Counted from the stretch's first letter, positions 1-7,219 are shown. The stretch: 7,945 nt of DNA from Beijerinckiaceae bacterium (GCA_027346205.1 DAIESR010000341.1:1-7945); one strand, 5' to 3'. The notes: generated from the sequence alone by a model not told the origin. Made by a program: numbers and translations.

Positions 1-1
1 G

Positions 2-778
2 GCGACGCGCACCAGCAGTAAGTTGACACAGGTTGGAAAAGTTCCAGACAGCCTTTCCGGCGGATCGGTCGCGGCGGGAGAGGCGTCCAAACGCGCCAAT
101 CCTGACCGTGCCAAACCCAAGCGACGCGGTAGCCGCGCGAAAAAGCCCGATCTTGCCAGGATCGCCGAGATCTTCCGCCGATTTGCCGAAGCCAATCCGC
201 ATCCGCGCGGCGAGTTGGAATATGTCAATCCCTATACACTGCTCGTCGCCGTGGTCCTTTCGGCTCAGGCGACCGACATAGGCGTCAACAAGGCGACGCG
301 GCCGCTCTTTGCCATTGCCGACACGCCCGAGAAAATGGCGGCGCTCGGCGAGGATAAGGTCCGTGAGATGATCAAGACGATCGGCCTCTTCCGGACCAAG
401 GCCAGGAATGTGATCTTGCTGTCGGAACGGCTCGTCAAGGATTTCGGCAGCGAGGTGCCACGCACGCGGGAAGAGCTTGAAAGCCTGCCGGGCGTCGGCC
501 GCAAGACCGCCAATGTCGTTATGAACTCCGCCTTTGGCGCGCCGACAATGGCCGTCGACACGCATATTTTCCGCATCTCCAACCGGATTCCGCTGGCAGC
601 GGGAAAGAATGTGCTCGAAGTCGAATTGGGCTTGGAGAAGATCATTCCAGATGAATACATGCAGAATGCGCATCACTGGCTGATTCTGCATGGACGCTAT
701 GTCTGCAAGGCGCGCAAGCCCGAATGCGAGCGCTGCATCATCGCCGATCTCTGCCAGTCCAAGGACAAGACGATCTGA
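2..778 (+). CDS. nth: Endonuclease III (DNA glycosylase/AP lyase), 5' end unresolved
   Basis: Base-excision repair enzyme that removes oxidised pyrimidines and cleaves the abasic site by beta-elimination. Numbering from the TTG at 23 (251 aa), the helix-hairpin-helix LPGVGRKTA is at 155-163 with the catalytic Lys161. The catalytic Asp179 lies in [11 protein letters not shown]. The C-terminal [4Fe-4S] loop has Cys228, 235, 238 and 244 in the family spacing C-x6-C-x2-C-x5-C. The frame is open to the left edge, the TTG at 23 has no Shine-Dalgarno sequence, and the upstream codons read ATRTSSK, so the true start is probably an ATG at or just before base 1. I therefore mark it 5'-partial. Residues 1-42 are a basic, low-complexity extension before the catalytic core, longer than in the E. 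coli enzyme (211 aa). Its stop codon overlaps the proposed ruvB start, implying co-transcription of two repair genes. Identity is essentially certain; only the start is open. Confidence 0.95.
   Translation, partial: ATRTSSKLTQVGKVPDSLSGGSVAAGEASKRANPDRAKPKRRGSRAKKPDLARIAEIFRRFAEANPHPRGELEYVNPYTLLVAVVLSAQATDIGVNKATRPLFAIADTPEKMAALGEDKVREMIKTIGLFRTKARNVILLSERLVKDFGSEVPRTREELESLPGVGRKTANVVMNSAFGAPTMAVDTHIFRISNRIPLAAGKNVLEVELGLEKIIPDEYMQNAHHWLILHGRYVCKARKPECERCIIADLCQSKDKTI
761..778 (+). promoter_or_regulatory. Ribosome binding site and CTGA start/stop overlap between nth and ruvB
   Basis: AAGGA (761-765) precedes a CTG codon at 775-777 by 9 nt. The TGA stop of nth (776-778) shares two bases with that CTG, giving a 4-nt CTGA overlap that resembles the common ATGA coupling junction. 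This decides the ruvB start in favour of CTG over the ATG at 724. A CTG start is rare, so this remains an inference. Confidence 0.5.
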
Positions 779-1818
779 GCACGCCCCGCCTCGTCACTCC
801 GGAAAAACGCGCCGACGACAGTGAGGTCTCGCTGCGACCGCTGACGCTCGCCGATTTCACCGGTCAGGCGGCGGCGCGCAGCAATCTGAAGATCTTCATC
901 GAGGCGGCCAAGGGCCGGCGCGAGGCGCTCGATCATGTGTTGCTCGTCGGCCCGCCGGGCCTCGGCAAGACGACGCTGGCGCAGATCGTCGCACGCGAAC
1001 TCGGCGTCAATTTCCGCTCGACCTCGGGACCGGTGATCGCCAAGGCCGGCGATCTCGCCGCCCAGCTCACCGGCCTCGAAGAGCGCGATGTGCTCTTCAT
1101 CGACGAGATCCATCGCCTCAATCCCGCGGTCGAGGAGATCCTTTACCCGGCGATGGAGGATTTCCAACTCGATCTGATGATCGGCGAAGGCCCTGGCGCC
1201 CGCTCGGTCAAGATCGATCTCGCCAAGTTCACTTTGGTCGGCGCGACGACCCGTGCCGGCCTGCTGACGACGCCTTTGCGCGACCGTTTCGGCATTCCGA
1301 TCCGGCTCGATTTCTATACCGTGGCGGAACTCGAGCTGATCGTGCGGCGCGGCGCGCGCGTGCTGGGCATCGGGATCAGCGAGGACGGCGCCAATGAGGT
1401 TGCAAAACGCGCGCGTGGCACGCCGCGCATCGCCGGCCGTCTGCTGCGGCGGGTGCGCGATTTCGCGCAAGTGGATGCCGGCGGCAGCGAGGTGACCCGC
1501 ACGATCGCCGACCGAGCGCTGGCCTTGCTCGATGTCGATCCGAGCGGCCTCGACCAGATGGACAGGCGTTATCTTGGTGTGATCGCCAATTCCTTCGGCG
1601 GCGGTCCTGTCGGGATCGATACGCTGGCCGCGGCGCTTTCCGAGCCGCGCGACGCGATCGAGGACATTATCGAGCCCTATCTGATCCAGCAGGGCTTTTT
1701 GCAGCGCACGCCGCGCGGCCGGATCTTGACCCCGCATGCTTTCCGCCATCTCGGCCTTGAGCCGCCGGCCCGCGATCCGCTACAGCAATTCGGATTATTT
1801 TCCGACGGCGAGGATTGA
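775..1818 (+). CDS. ruvB: Holliday junction branch-migration helicase RuvB
   Basis: AAA+ hexameric motor that with RuvA drives branch migration of Holliday junctions before RuvC cleavage. From the CTG at 775 it is 347 aa, the normal RuvB length. Walker [10 protein letters not shown] is at 59-67, Walker B VLFIDEIH at 96-103, sensor 1 GATTR near 146-150, LRDRFG at 158-163 in the arginine-finger region, and sensor 2 [15 protein letters not shown] at 215-229. The C-terminal winged helix includes [10 protein letters not shown] and QRTPRGR. Rhizobial RuvB, as I recall it, begins MSEPARLISPEKR, which aligns with (M)[11 protein letters not shown] only if CTG 775 initiates. AAGGA at 761-765 sits 9 nt upstream of it. 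The alternative ATG at 724 would add 17 residues encoded out of frame by the nth iron-sulfur loop, with a poorer ribosome site. Unusually, ruvB follows nth and not ruvC-ruvA. The family call is certain; the start is inferred. Confidence 0.97.
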   Translation: MSTPRLVTPEKRADDSEVSLRPLTLADFTGQAAARSNLKIFIEAAKGRREALDHVLLVGPPGLGKTTLAQIVARELGVNFRSTSGPVIAKAGDLAAQLTGLEERDVLFIDEIHRLNPAVEEILYPAMEDFQLDLMIGEGPGARSVKIDLAKFTLVGATTRAGLLTTPLRDRFGIPIRLDFYTVAELELIVRRGARVLGIGISEDGANEVAKRARGTPRIAGRLLRRVRDFAQVDAGGSEVTRTIADRALALLDVDPSGLDQMDRRYLGVIANSFGGGPVGIDTLAAALSEPRDAIEDIIEPYLIQQGFLQRTPRGRILTPHAFRHLGLEPPARDPLQQFGLFSDGED

Positions 1819-1956
1819 AGGAGCAATACCCTACCGCCCAGGTTGAGGGGCAGGCGATCTGCATGAGTGGAGCAGCCGCCTTGTAACGGGCGGGGACGCA
1901 TGTTATCTGCGCCGCAGCCTGAAACTGCTCTTTTCGAAGGGCAGCCACGCTGGCCT

Positions 1957-2046
1957 GGAGAGGTGGCAGAGCGGTTGAATGCACCGCACTCGAAATGCGG
2001 CATAGGTGCAAGCCTATCGGGGGTTCGAATCCCCCCCTCTCCGCCA
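1957..2046 (+). tRNA. tRNA-Ser (anticodon CGA)
   Basis: A 90-nt class II tRNA. Acceptor stem GGAGAGG (1957-1963) pairs with CCTCTCC (2036-2042), followed by discriminator G and an encoded CCA at 2044-2046. The anticodon stem CCGCA/TGCGG (1984-1988/1996-2000) encloses loop CTCGAAA, with anticodon CGA at 1991-1993 reading UCG. The long variable arm (about 2001-2018) is typical of tRNA-Ser. The T arm carries TTCGAAT with a GGGGG/CCCCC stem. It lies 138 nt after ruvB. That gap (1819-1956) contains no convincing gene; a GC-rich hairpin at 1876-1893 has no T tract. Confidence 0.97.
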
Positions 2047-2148
2047 GTTCAGAACAGAACTGGGCACGCCGGAGGTCCCGCGTGCTCGGGCGCGCCGACC
2101 CGATAGCCGCTCGGCACCGACGAACTGTTCCAGAAGCTCTGCCGCGGA

Positions 2149-2457
2149 TCATGCCGCGCTACCGAGCGGAGTCGCACGTTCGATCCGCTCGCGCTCGCGT
2201 GGATTATTCATCGCCTCCCACAGCTCGCTGCGCCGCTGGACGTTGAGCCAAAAATCGGGGCTGTTGCCGAACACGCGCGCGAGGATGAGCGCCGTCGCCG
2301 CCGTGACGGTTCTGCGGTTGTTGCACAGCTCGTTGACATGCTCGCGCTGAACGCCCATAGCCTCGGCCAACGCGGCCTGGGTCAGCCCCATCGGCTGCAT
2401 GAACTCCTCGACCAGGATCTCGCCGACCGTGGCCGGCTTGCGCTTCGTCGTCAGCAT
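2149..2457 (-). CDS. higA: HigA-family antitoxin, XRE-type HTH regulator
   Basis: A 102-aa protein of the HigA antitoxin group: a small DNA-binding protein that neutralises an mRNA-cleaving HigB toxin and represses its own operon. The N-terminus TVGEILVEEFMQPMGL is the family's usual lead-in. The helix-turn-helix covers about 25-50 (LTQAALAEAMGV then REHVNELCNNRR). The stretch RVFGNSPDFWLNVQRRSELWEA at 61-82 is the conserved HigA C-terminal core. The start at 2457 has GAGG 6 nt upstream and gives the normal family length. An open frame continues to 2565, but those extra residues are arginine-rich and overlap the possible toxin remnant. An in-frame ATG at 2469 is a weaker alternative. The gene converges on tRNA-Ser. 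No intact toxin gene lies upstream, where higB normally sits, so this may be a solitary antitoxin or regulator. Confidence 0.85.
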   Translation of the reverse strand: MLTTKRKPATVGEILVEEFMQPMGLTQAALAEAMGVQREHVNELCNNRRTVTAATALILARVFGNSPDFWLNVQRRSELWEAMNNPRERERIERATPLGSAA

Positions 2458-2465
2458 GGTTCGCC

Positions 2466-2534
2466 TCATCTGTAGCTGTGGTCGTCGAGATAGACGCCTT
2501 TCGCTTCGCTCCATTGGACTGAAAAGGGGAAGCT
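2466..2534 (-). pseudogene. Possible 3' remnant of a HigB/RelE-type toxin gene
   Basis: Immediately upstream of higA, a frame ending in TGA at 2466-2468 encodes 22 residues, SFPFSVQWSEAKGVYLDDHSYR, and is closed at its 5' side by TGA at 2535-2537. The ending, an aromatic strand (VQW) followed by GVYLDDHSYR, resembles the C-terminal strand and terminal D-x-H of HigB toxins as I know them. The distance to the higA start (8 nt between stop and ATG) is what a higBA operon would show. In the neighbouring frame just upstream, RIWRMKLP (around 2527-2550) could supply the conserved W-R of HigB, which would require a frameshift. No N-terminal toxin half is visible before the palindrome at 2651. This is similarity by eye to a short segment, so it is tentative. 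Confidence 0.35.
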
Positions 2535-2597
2535 TCATGCGCCAAATCCTCCCTGGCTGACGCATCAGCTATGCGATCCGGTTCTACATCAAATAAT

Positions 2598-2651
2598 TAG
2601 AGCATGTCCTTTGTCGGAAAAGTTGAGCCAACTTTTCCGGAACATGCTCTA
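2598..2651. repeat. 54-bp two-stage palindromic intergenic element
   Basis: Outer arms TAGAGCATGT (2598-2607) and ACATGCTCTA (2642-2651) are perfect 10-bp inverted repeats. Inner arms CGGAAAAGTT (2615-2624) and AACTTTTCCG (2630-2639) form a second perfect 10-bp stem around the loop GAGCC. A 7-nt versus 2-nt internal loop separates the two stems. The 'agagcatg...ggaaaag' composition resembles dispersed palindromic elements of Rhizobiales intergenic regions (RIME-like). That family link is from memory. It lies 75 nt beyond the ugd stop. On the minus strand it is followed by ATTATTT, so it may also end ugd transcription and insulate higA. Confidence 0.8.
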
Positions 2652-2726
2652 GGGTCTGAGAATGCAAGCGAGATCCCGCGCGAAACGCAAACCATGTCGC
2701 GCGTGAAAAGTCTGGGCGCGATTCGT

Positions 2727-4040
2727 TCAGTTTATTCCGCCGCGGCCGACACTCACATAAGTGAAGCCATGCCGGCGCACCTCGACTGGATCGTAGATGT
2801 TGCGCAGATCGACGAGCACGGGCGCGGCCAAAAGCTCCCTCACGCGTTGCAGATCGAGCGCGCGGAAGGCATCCCATTCGGTGACGATGACGAGCGCCGC
2901 CGCACCCTCGCAACAGGCATAGGGATCGCCGCAATAGGTGAGATTTTCGAGATGGAAGCGAGCCTGTTCCATGCCTTCCGGATCGAAGACATTGAGCCTG
3001 GCGCCGGCGTCCTGCAAGGCGGTGACAATGGAAATCGCCGGCGAGTCGCGCATATCGTCAGTATTGGGCTTGAAGGTGAGGCCCAGCAGAGCGATCGTCT
3101 TGCCGCGCACAGTGCCATCGCAGGCGGCGAGGACTTTGCGCGCCATCGCCCGCTTGCGCTGGTCGTTGACCGCCGCCACCGTGTCGACGATACGGACCGG
3201 CGCGCCATGGTCCTGCGCCGTCTTGATCAGCGCCTGCGTATCCTTCGGAAAGCAGGAGCCGCCATAGCCCGGACCCGCGTGCAGGAATTTCGCGCCGATG
3301 CGATTGTCGAGGCCGATGCCGCGGGCGACGTCCTGAACGTCGGCCCCGACCTCCTCGCAGAGATTGGCGATCTCGTTGATGAAGGTGATCTTGGTCGCGA
3401 GGAACGCATTGGCCGCATATTTCGTGAGTTCCGAGGTGCGCCGGCTGGTGACGAGGATCGGCGCCTGATTGAGATAGAGCGGCCGATAGATCTCGCGCAT
3501 CACTTGTTCCGCGCGAGGGTCTTCGAGGCCGATGAGAATGCGGTCCGGCCGCTTGAAATCCGAAATCGCGGCGCCTTCGCGTAAGAATTCCGGATTGGAG
3601 ACGACGGCGAAATCCGCCTCCGGCCGCGTGTCGCGGATGATCTGTTCCACCTCGTCGCCGGTGCCGACCGGCACGGTGGATTTCGTCACGATGACGGTGA
3701 AGCCGTCGATCGCCGCGGCGATCTCGCGCGCCGCCTGATAGACATAGGAGAGATCGGCATGGCCGTCGCCGCGCCGTGACGGTGTGCCGACCGCGATGAA
3801 GACGGCCTCGGCCTCGCGCACGGCGGCGGTGAGGTCCGTGGCGAAGGACAGACGATTCTGCCGGACGTTGTTCATGACGAGTTCGGAGAGGCCGGGCTCA
3901 TAGATCGGCATCTTGCCATTGTTCAAGGCCTCGATCCTACCGATATCCGTGTCGATACAGCAGACTTTGTGCCCGAAATCCGCAAAACAGGCTCCGGACA
4001 CGAGACCTACATATCCTGAGCCGATCATGGCAATGTGCAT
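2727..4040 (-). CDS. ugd: UDP-glucose 6-dehydrogenase
   Basis: Cytosolic enzyme that oxidises UDP-glucose twice with NAD+ to give UDP-glucuronate, a precursor for exopolysaccharide, capsule or LPS sugars. From ATG 4040 it is 437 aa, the usual length. The N-terminal Rossmann motif is GSGYVGL at 7-13, with an acidic cluster IDTD near 29-32 for NAD ribose. NPEFLREG (about 149-156) is the conserved substrate/catalytic loop, and LTKYAANAFLATKITFINE (about 205-223) is the dimer helix with Lys207. The catalytic thiol is Cys263 in GYGGSCFPKDT. The C-terminal UDP-binding domain has LGLTFKPNTDDMRDSP. GGGAG at 4047-4051 is 6 nt before this ATG, which decides the start over an in-frame ATG 15 bp upstream. 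It stands alone, divergent from the flavoprotein operon, so the polysaccharide it serves cannot be told from this window. Confidence 0.96.
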   Translation of the reverse strand: MHIAMIGSGYVGLVSGACFADFGHKVCCIDTDIGRIEALNNGKMPIYEPGLSELVMNNVRQNRLSFATDLTAAVREAEAVFIAVGTPSRRGDGHADLSYVYQAAREIAAAIDGFTVIVTKSTVPVGTGDEVEQIIRDTRPEADFAVVSNPEFLREGAAISDFKRPDRILIGLEDPRAEQVMREIYRPLYLNQAPILVTSRRTSELTKYAANAFLATKITFINEIANLCEEVGADVQDVARGIGLDNRIGAKFLHAGPGYGGSCFPKDTQALIKTAQDHGAPVRIVDTVAAVNDQRKRAMARKVLAACDGTVRGKTIALLGLTFKPNTDDMRDSPAISIVTALQDAGARLNVFDPEGMEQARFHLENLTYCGDPYACCEGAAALVIVTEWDAFRALDLQRVRELLAAPVLVDLRNIYDPVEVRRHGFTYVSVGRGGIN

Positions 4041-4198
4041 CTTGTACTCCCACATTCCGTGAACTCCACGGATGTTCGTCCTTGTTGAAACTTTGCCCGC
4101 CCTTGAGTCAACATTCGGCAGTTCGCGTGTCGCGCACCGGCGGCAATAGCCGGAGACCCGATCGAACGCGTGCGCGCGCGTCGCAGATGCTCAGGCAT

Positions 4199-4241
4199 GT
4201 CGATGATCGAGAGGACGAAGCTTTCAGTGCGGATCATCGAC
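4199..4241. promoter_or_regulatory. Perfect 10-bp inverted repeat upstream of the flavoprotein gene
   Basis: GTCGATGATC (4199-4208) and GATCATCGAC (4232-4241) are exact inverted repeats separated by 23 nt. The arm centres are 33 bp apart, close to three helical turns. The right arm ends 23 nt before the proposed ATG at 4265. It could be an operator for a dimeric or looped regulator, or a long stem-loop in the 5' leader of the flavoprotein-kinase mRNA. No convincing -35/-10 pair was found in the 224-bp gap (4041-4264) on either strand. Confidence 0.45.
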
Positions 4242-4264
4242 GCCGTCTATTTCGGGACTATGAG

Positions 4265-5716
4265 ATGACAGCAATATTACGCCCGGATCTTTGCGTGATC
4301 GGCGGTGGTCCGGGCGGGATCGCGGCGGCGATCGCTGCCGCGGCTCTCGGTGCCAAAGTCGTCATCGTCGAAAAGCGCGCATTGGGCGCCAGCGACCTTT
4401 TGCGCCCCGCCTTCCAAATGCACGCACTCGCCGCCGGGGCAGCACGAATAGCCGCGCTCCGCGCCAGCGCCAAATCGACCCTGAACGACGACCCACCGCG
4501 CATCGATTTCAAGCGCATGTATCGCGAAGCGGATACCGAATTCCAGCGCTTGGCGCGCGAGGAGTCGCCAGCACGCCTCGCCGGTTTGAACATCCAGCTC
4601 GTGCAGGCCGGCGGCTTTTTCACGAGCCGGTCGCGGTTCGAGGCCGGCGACATCGCCATTGAGGCGGGCGCCTTTCTTCTCGCCATCGGCTCCGTGGCGA
4701 CGGCACCGGCTATTGCGGGAATCGAGCTTGTTCGCCCACTCACGGCGGAACGTGTGAGCGAACTCGTGACGCTGCCGAAAAAGCTCGTCATTATCGGCGC
4801 GGACCCTGAGAATCTCATCTTGGCGCAGGCATTCCTGCGCCTCGGCGCGCATGTCGTTCTCCTCCCGTTAGGGCCTTTCCTGCCTCATGAAGACCCGGAG
4901 TTGACGATGCCGCTGCGCAACGCACTCTGCGCGGAGGGTCTGGAGATCTTCGAGACTGCCGATATCCGTGGCATCGAGCTGCGGGGATCGGGGCTGACCG
5001 TGTCTCTCGGCGAGGGGCAGTCGGTCGATGCGTCGCATCTCGCCTACACGGCCCATCGCAGGCCGCTTGTCGAAGGATTGGGCCTCCACGCGGCCGGTAT
5101 CGTCTATGACAAGGACGGTCTGAAGCTCGATGCCGACCGGCGCAGCAGCAACCGGACGATCTATGCAATCCGCGATGATCTTGCCAGCGTTCAGAGCATG
5201 ACAATCGCGCGCCATGAAGCGGAATGGATCGTCGCATTGCTCTTCGGCCGTCGCCGGCCGCCTCCCTTGCAACTCGCGCGCATCATCGCCACCGAACCGG
5301 AAATCGCGGTCATCGGTCTTTCCGAGGAGGAAGCGCGGGCGCGGCATCGTTCCATCCGCGTGTCGCGCGCGGGCTTTTGCGACAATCTCCGTGCGCGGAC
5401 GGCCTTCCCACCGCTCGGCCATGTTCTTGCTGGGCGCCCTGTCAATGGCCATCGCATGAATGGGCATGTCAAAATCATTGCTGGTTCGGACGGCCGTCTG
5501 CTCGGCGCCGGGATCGTCGGGCCGCAGGCGCGCGAGCTGATCGGTGTTTTCGCCCTCGGCCTGGCGCAGGGGCTCAGGGCGGAAGATCTCGCGGTGCTCG
5601 CGGCCAGCGAACCGACTTTGTTGGATGTCTGCCGAACCGCAGCGCTTGCGTCTCTCCCGCAAACCGGCAAGGGTGTGCGTAGGCATAAGTTCTGGCTTTG
5701 GCGTTTATTTCGATAG
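4265..5716 (+). CDS. Degenerate dihydrolipoamide dehydrogenase/mercuric reductase-like flavoprotein lacking the redox disulfide
   Basis: A 483-aa member of the pyridine nucleotide-disulfide oxidoreductase family by overall layout. The FAD Rossmann motif is VIGGGPGGIAAAIAA (11-25) with acidic E36. The second nucleotide domain is at about 174-290, and the C-terminal dimerisation domain at about 335-465 (IATEPEIAVIGLSEEEA, then NGHVKIIAGSDGRLLGAGIVGP). The signature residues are missing. Where the family has C-x4-C after GG there is GASDLLRPAF (41-50) with no cysteine, and the protein's four cysteines (10, 222, 372, 456) form no such pair. The NAD(P)H glycine motif is GADPEN (178-183). The catalytic H-P-T-x-x-E reads E449-P-T-L-L-D454. 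YAIRDD (300-305) stands for the usual A-x-GD. The tail HKFWLWRLFR is basic and aromatic. The ATG at 4265 has GGGA 7 nt upstream and matches the family N-terminus; an open frame upstream to 4082 lacks family character. It is co-transcribed with the kinase downstream. FAD binding is likely; the reaction is unknown. Confidence 0.85.
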   Translation: MTAILRPDLCVIGGGPGGIAAAIAAAALGAKVVIVEKRALGASDLLRPAFQMHALAAGAARIAALRASAKSTLNDDPPRIDFKRMYREADTEFQRLAREESPARLAGLNIQLVQAGGFFTSRSRFEAGDIAIEAGAFLLAIGSVATAPAIAGIELVRPLTAERVSELVTLPKKLVIIGADPENLILAQAFLRLGAHVVLLPLGPFLPHEDPELTMPLRNALCAEGLEIFETADIRGIELRGSGLTVSLGEGQSVDASHLAYTAHRRPLVEGLGLHAAGIVYDKDGLKLDADRRSSNRTIYAIRDDLASVQSMTIARHEAEWIVALLFGRRRPPPLQLARIIATEPEIAVIGLSEEEARARHRSIRVSRAGFCDNLRARTAFPPLGHVLAGRPVNGHRMNGHVKIIAGSDGRLLGAGIVGPQARELIGVFALGLAQGLRAEDLAVLAASEPTLLDVCRTAALASLPQTGKGVRRHKFWLWRLFR

Positions 5717-5725
5717 GACGCCCCG

Positions 5726-7219
5726 ATGCGGGATTCGGTAACTGTCGGACAAAAGACACCGGACGGCGGGCCAAGCTGGTCCCGCACATGCAATCGCGGG
5801 CCTCTGCGCTTTGGCTTGGCGACCCGCGTGCTCATTCTGGTCGTCGCCTTCGTGATGGCGACAGAAATCACAGTCTATGTGCCGATTGTGGCGAATTATC
5901 GCGACAATTGGCTGCGCCAACGCCTCAGTGCTGCCTATACGGCGACGCTCGTCCTCGAAGCCGCCCCGCGTTCCATGGTGCCGGTAGAGCTATCGCGGCA
6001 ATTGCTCGAGAGCGTCGGGGTGCGCATCATCGTCTTGAAGACGCATGGGACCCGTCGGATTCTGGCGGCTGCGACATTGCCGCACGAGGTCGATGAATTT
6101 TATGATCTGCGGCATCCGACCCTGTTGCAGGCGCTGGCCTCGACTTTCCGCACCTATACGGCGAAGAAAAACCGTGTCGTCACGATATTGGGGAACGCGC
6201 CCAATCCCGGCGATGCGATCGAAGTGACAATGGACGAGGCGCCCCTGACCAGGGCGCTGCATCGCTTTTCCGCGCGGGTGTTGCTCATCTCGCTCGCCAT
6301 TTCGATGATCGTCGCCTCGCTGGCGGTCGTCGCGATCCATCTCATGATTTTGCGCCCGGTGCGCCGGCTGACGACCAATCTGATCGAATTCGGTGCCGAT
6401 CCGGAGAATGCCGCCCGCGTCATCGTTCCCTCCGGGCACAGGCATGAGATCGGTTGCGCCGAAGAGGCGCTGGCGACCATGCAGGACGCTCTGGTGCGCG
6501 AGCTCAATCAGAAGAAACATCTCGCCGCGCTGGGGCTCGCCGTCGCCAAGATCAACCATGACATGCGTAACATGCTGGCTTCGGCGCAGCTTCTCTCCGA
6601 TCGTCTCGCCAATGTCACCGATCCTCTGGCGCAGCGGATCGCGCCGAAGCTCGTCGCCACGCTCGATCGTGCGATTCGTTTCTGCCAGGCGACCCTCACC
6701 TATGGCCGCGCGGCTGATGAAGTGCCGAAGCCCCAGCGCCTGGAACTGCGCGGCGTTGTCGACGAGGCCGCAGGATCAGCGGCGCTCTGCGGCTCGGATC
6801 GAATAGCATTCGTCAATGACGTGGCAGAGGGGCTGGAAGTCTGGGCCGACCCAGAGCACATGTTTCGGATCATCACCAATCTCGTCCGCAATGGTTTCGA
6901 GGCCATGGTCCGCGCCGGGCCGACGCCGGGGCAGATGGCGCGCGTGAGTGTCACTGCTCGCTACGAAGGTGACCAAGCGGTCATCGAGGTTGCCGATACG
7001 GGCCCCGGCGTGCCGCCCATGGTGCGGGCGCAGCTTTTCACGCCCTTCTCCAATTCGTCCCGGCCCGGCGGTTCCGGCCTCGGCCTGGCGATCGCCGCCG
7101 ACCTCGCGCGCGCCCATGGCGGCAGCATCATGCTCGTCAATGACGCGGACAGCACCGGCGCGACATTTCGCGTGAGCCTGCCCATGCGATCGGGCGCGAA
7201 TGGCGCGAATAATGTCTGA
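5726..7219 (+). CDS. Membrane-bound HAMP sensor histidine kinase
   Basis: A 497-aa two-component sensor kinase, inner membrane. TM1 is about 34-56, an extracytoplasmic sensor region follows to about 183, and TM2 is about 184-208 (LLISLAISMIVASLAVVAIHLMI). HAMP runs from about 209 (LRPVRRLTTNL) to 262. The H box LAVAKINHDMRNMLASAQLLSDRL has phospho-acceptor His278. The common proline after H-[DE]-x-R-N is Met283 here. The ATPase domain has N box NLVRNGFEAM (385-394), G1 DTGPG (424-428), F box LFTPF (437-441) and G2 GSGLGLAIA (449-457), so it looks catalytically complete. The start is 9 nt after the flavoprotein stop. AGGA at 5715-5718 overlaps that TAG and sits 7 nt before the ATG, indicating translational coupling. 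No response regulator gene is adjacent; a tRNA and a recombinase follow. The signal sensed cannot be read from the 128-residue sensor region, which matches no domain I recognise. Confidence 0.93.
   Translation: MRDSVTVGQKTPDGGPSWSRTCNRGPLRFGLATRVLILVVAFVMATEITVYVPIVANYRDNWLRQRLSAAYTATLVLEAAPRSMVPVELSRQLLESVGVRIIVLKTHGTRRILAAATLPHEVDEFYDLRHPTLLQALASTFRTYTAKKNRVVTILGNAPNPGDAIEVTMDEAPLTRALHRFSARVLLISLAISMIVASLAVVAIHLMILRPVRRLTTNLIEFGADPENAARVIVPSGHRHEIGCAEEALATMQDALVRELNQKKHLAALGLAVAKINHDMRNMLASAQLLSDRLANVTDPLAQRIAPKLVATLDRAIRFCQATLTYGRAADEVPKPQRLELRGVVDEAAGSAALCGSDRIAFVNDVAEGLEVWADPEHMFRIITNLVRNGFEAMVRAGPTPGQMARVSVTARYEGDQAVIEVADTGPGVPPMVRAQLFTPFSNSSRPGGSGLGLAIAADLARAHGGSIMLVNDADSTGATFRVSLPMRSGANGANNV

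Noticed and set aside
697..1749. 350-codon frame on the minus strand across ruvB
   Set aside because: It is the antisense of a conserved RuvB gene in GC-rich DNA, has the biased composition of a shadow frame, and shows no recognisable motif.
2086..2096. 11-bp match TCGGGCGCGCC to the tRNA-Arg acceptor end at 7427-7437, as a possible second attachment copy
   Set aside because: It is too short and low in complexity for this GC content, lies on the wrong side of the recombinase, and does not extend to the T arm.
2044..2098. Hairpins between tRNA-Ser and the higA 3' end (CCAGTTC/GAACTGG and GGGCACGC/GCGTGCTC) as terminators
   Set aside because: The first stem includes the tRNA CCA, and none is followed by a T tract; GC-rich DNA gives such stems easily.
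1667..2152. 161-codon minus-strand frame across the ruvB end and tRNA-Ser
   Set aside because: It runs through a tRNA gene (giving the ERGGFEPPI-type peptide typical of tRNA antisense) and has no family similarity.
2604..3584. 326-codon plus-strand frame across the ugd 3' half
   Set aside because: It is the complement of the UDP-glucose dehydrogenase gene, whose motifs are all in the other strand, and its N-terminus runs through the palindrome.
4083..4111. Possible minus-strand promoter for ugd: TTGACT and TCAACA with 17-bp spacing, over the small palindrome TTGAGTCAA
   Set aside because: The -35 is good but the -10 is a poor match, and the 9-bp palindrome lacks the spacing of an FNR/FixK or similar box.
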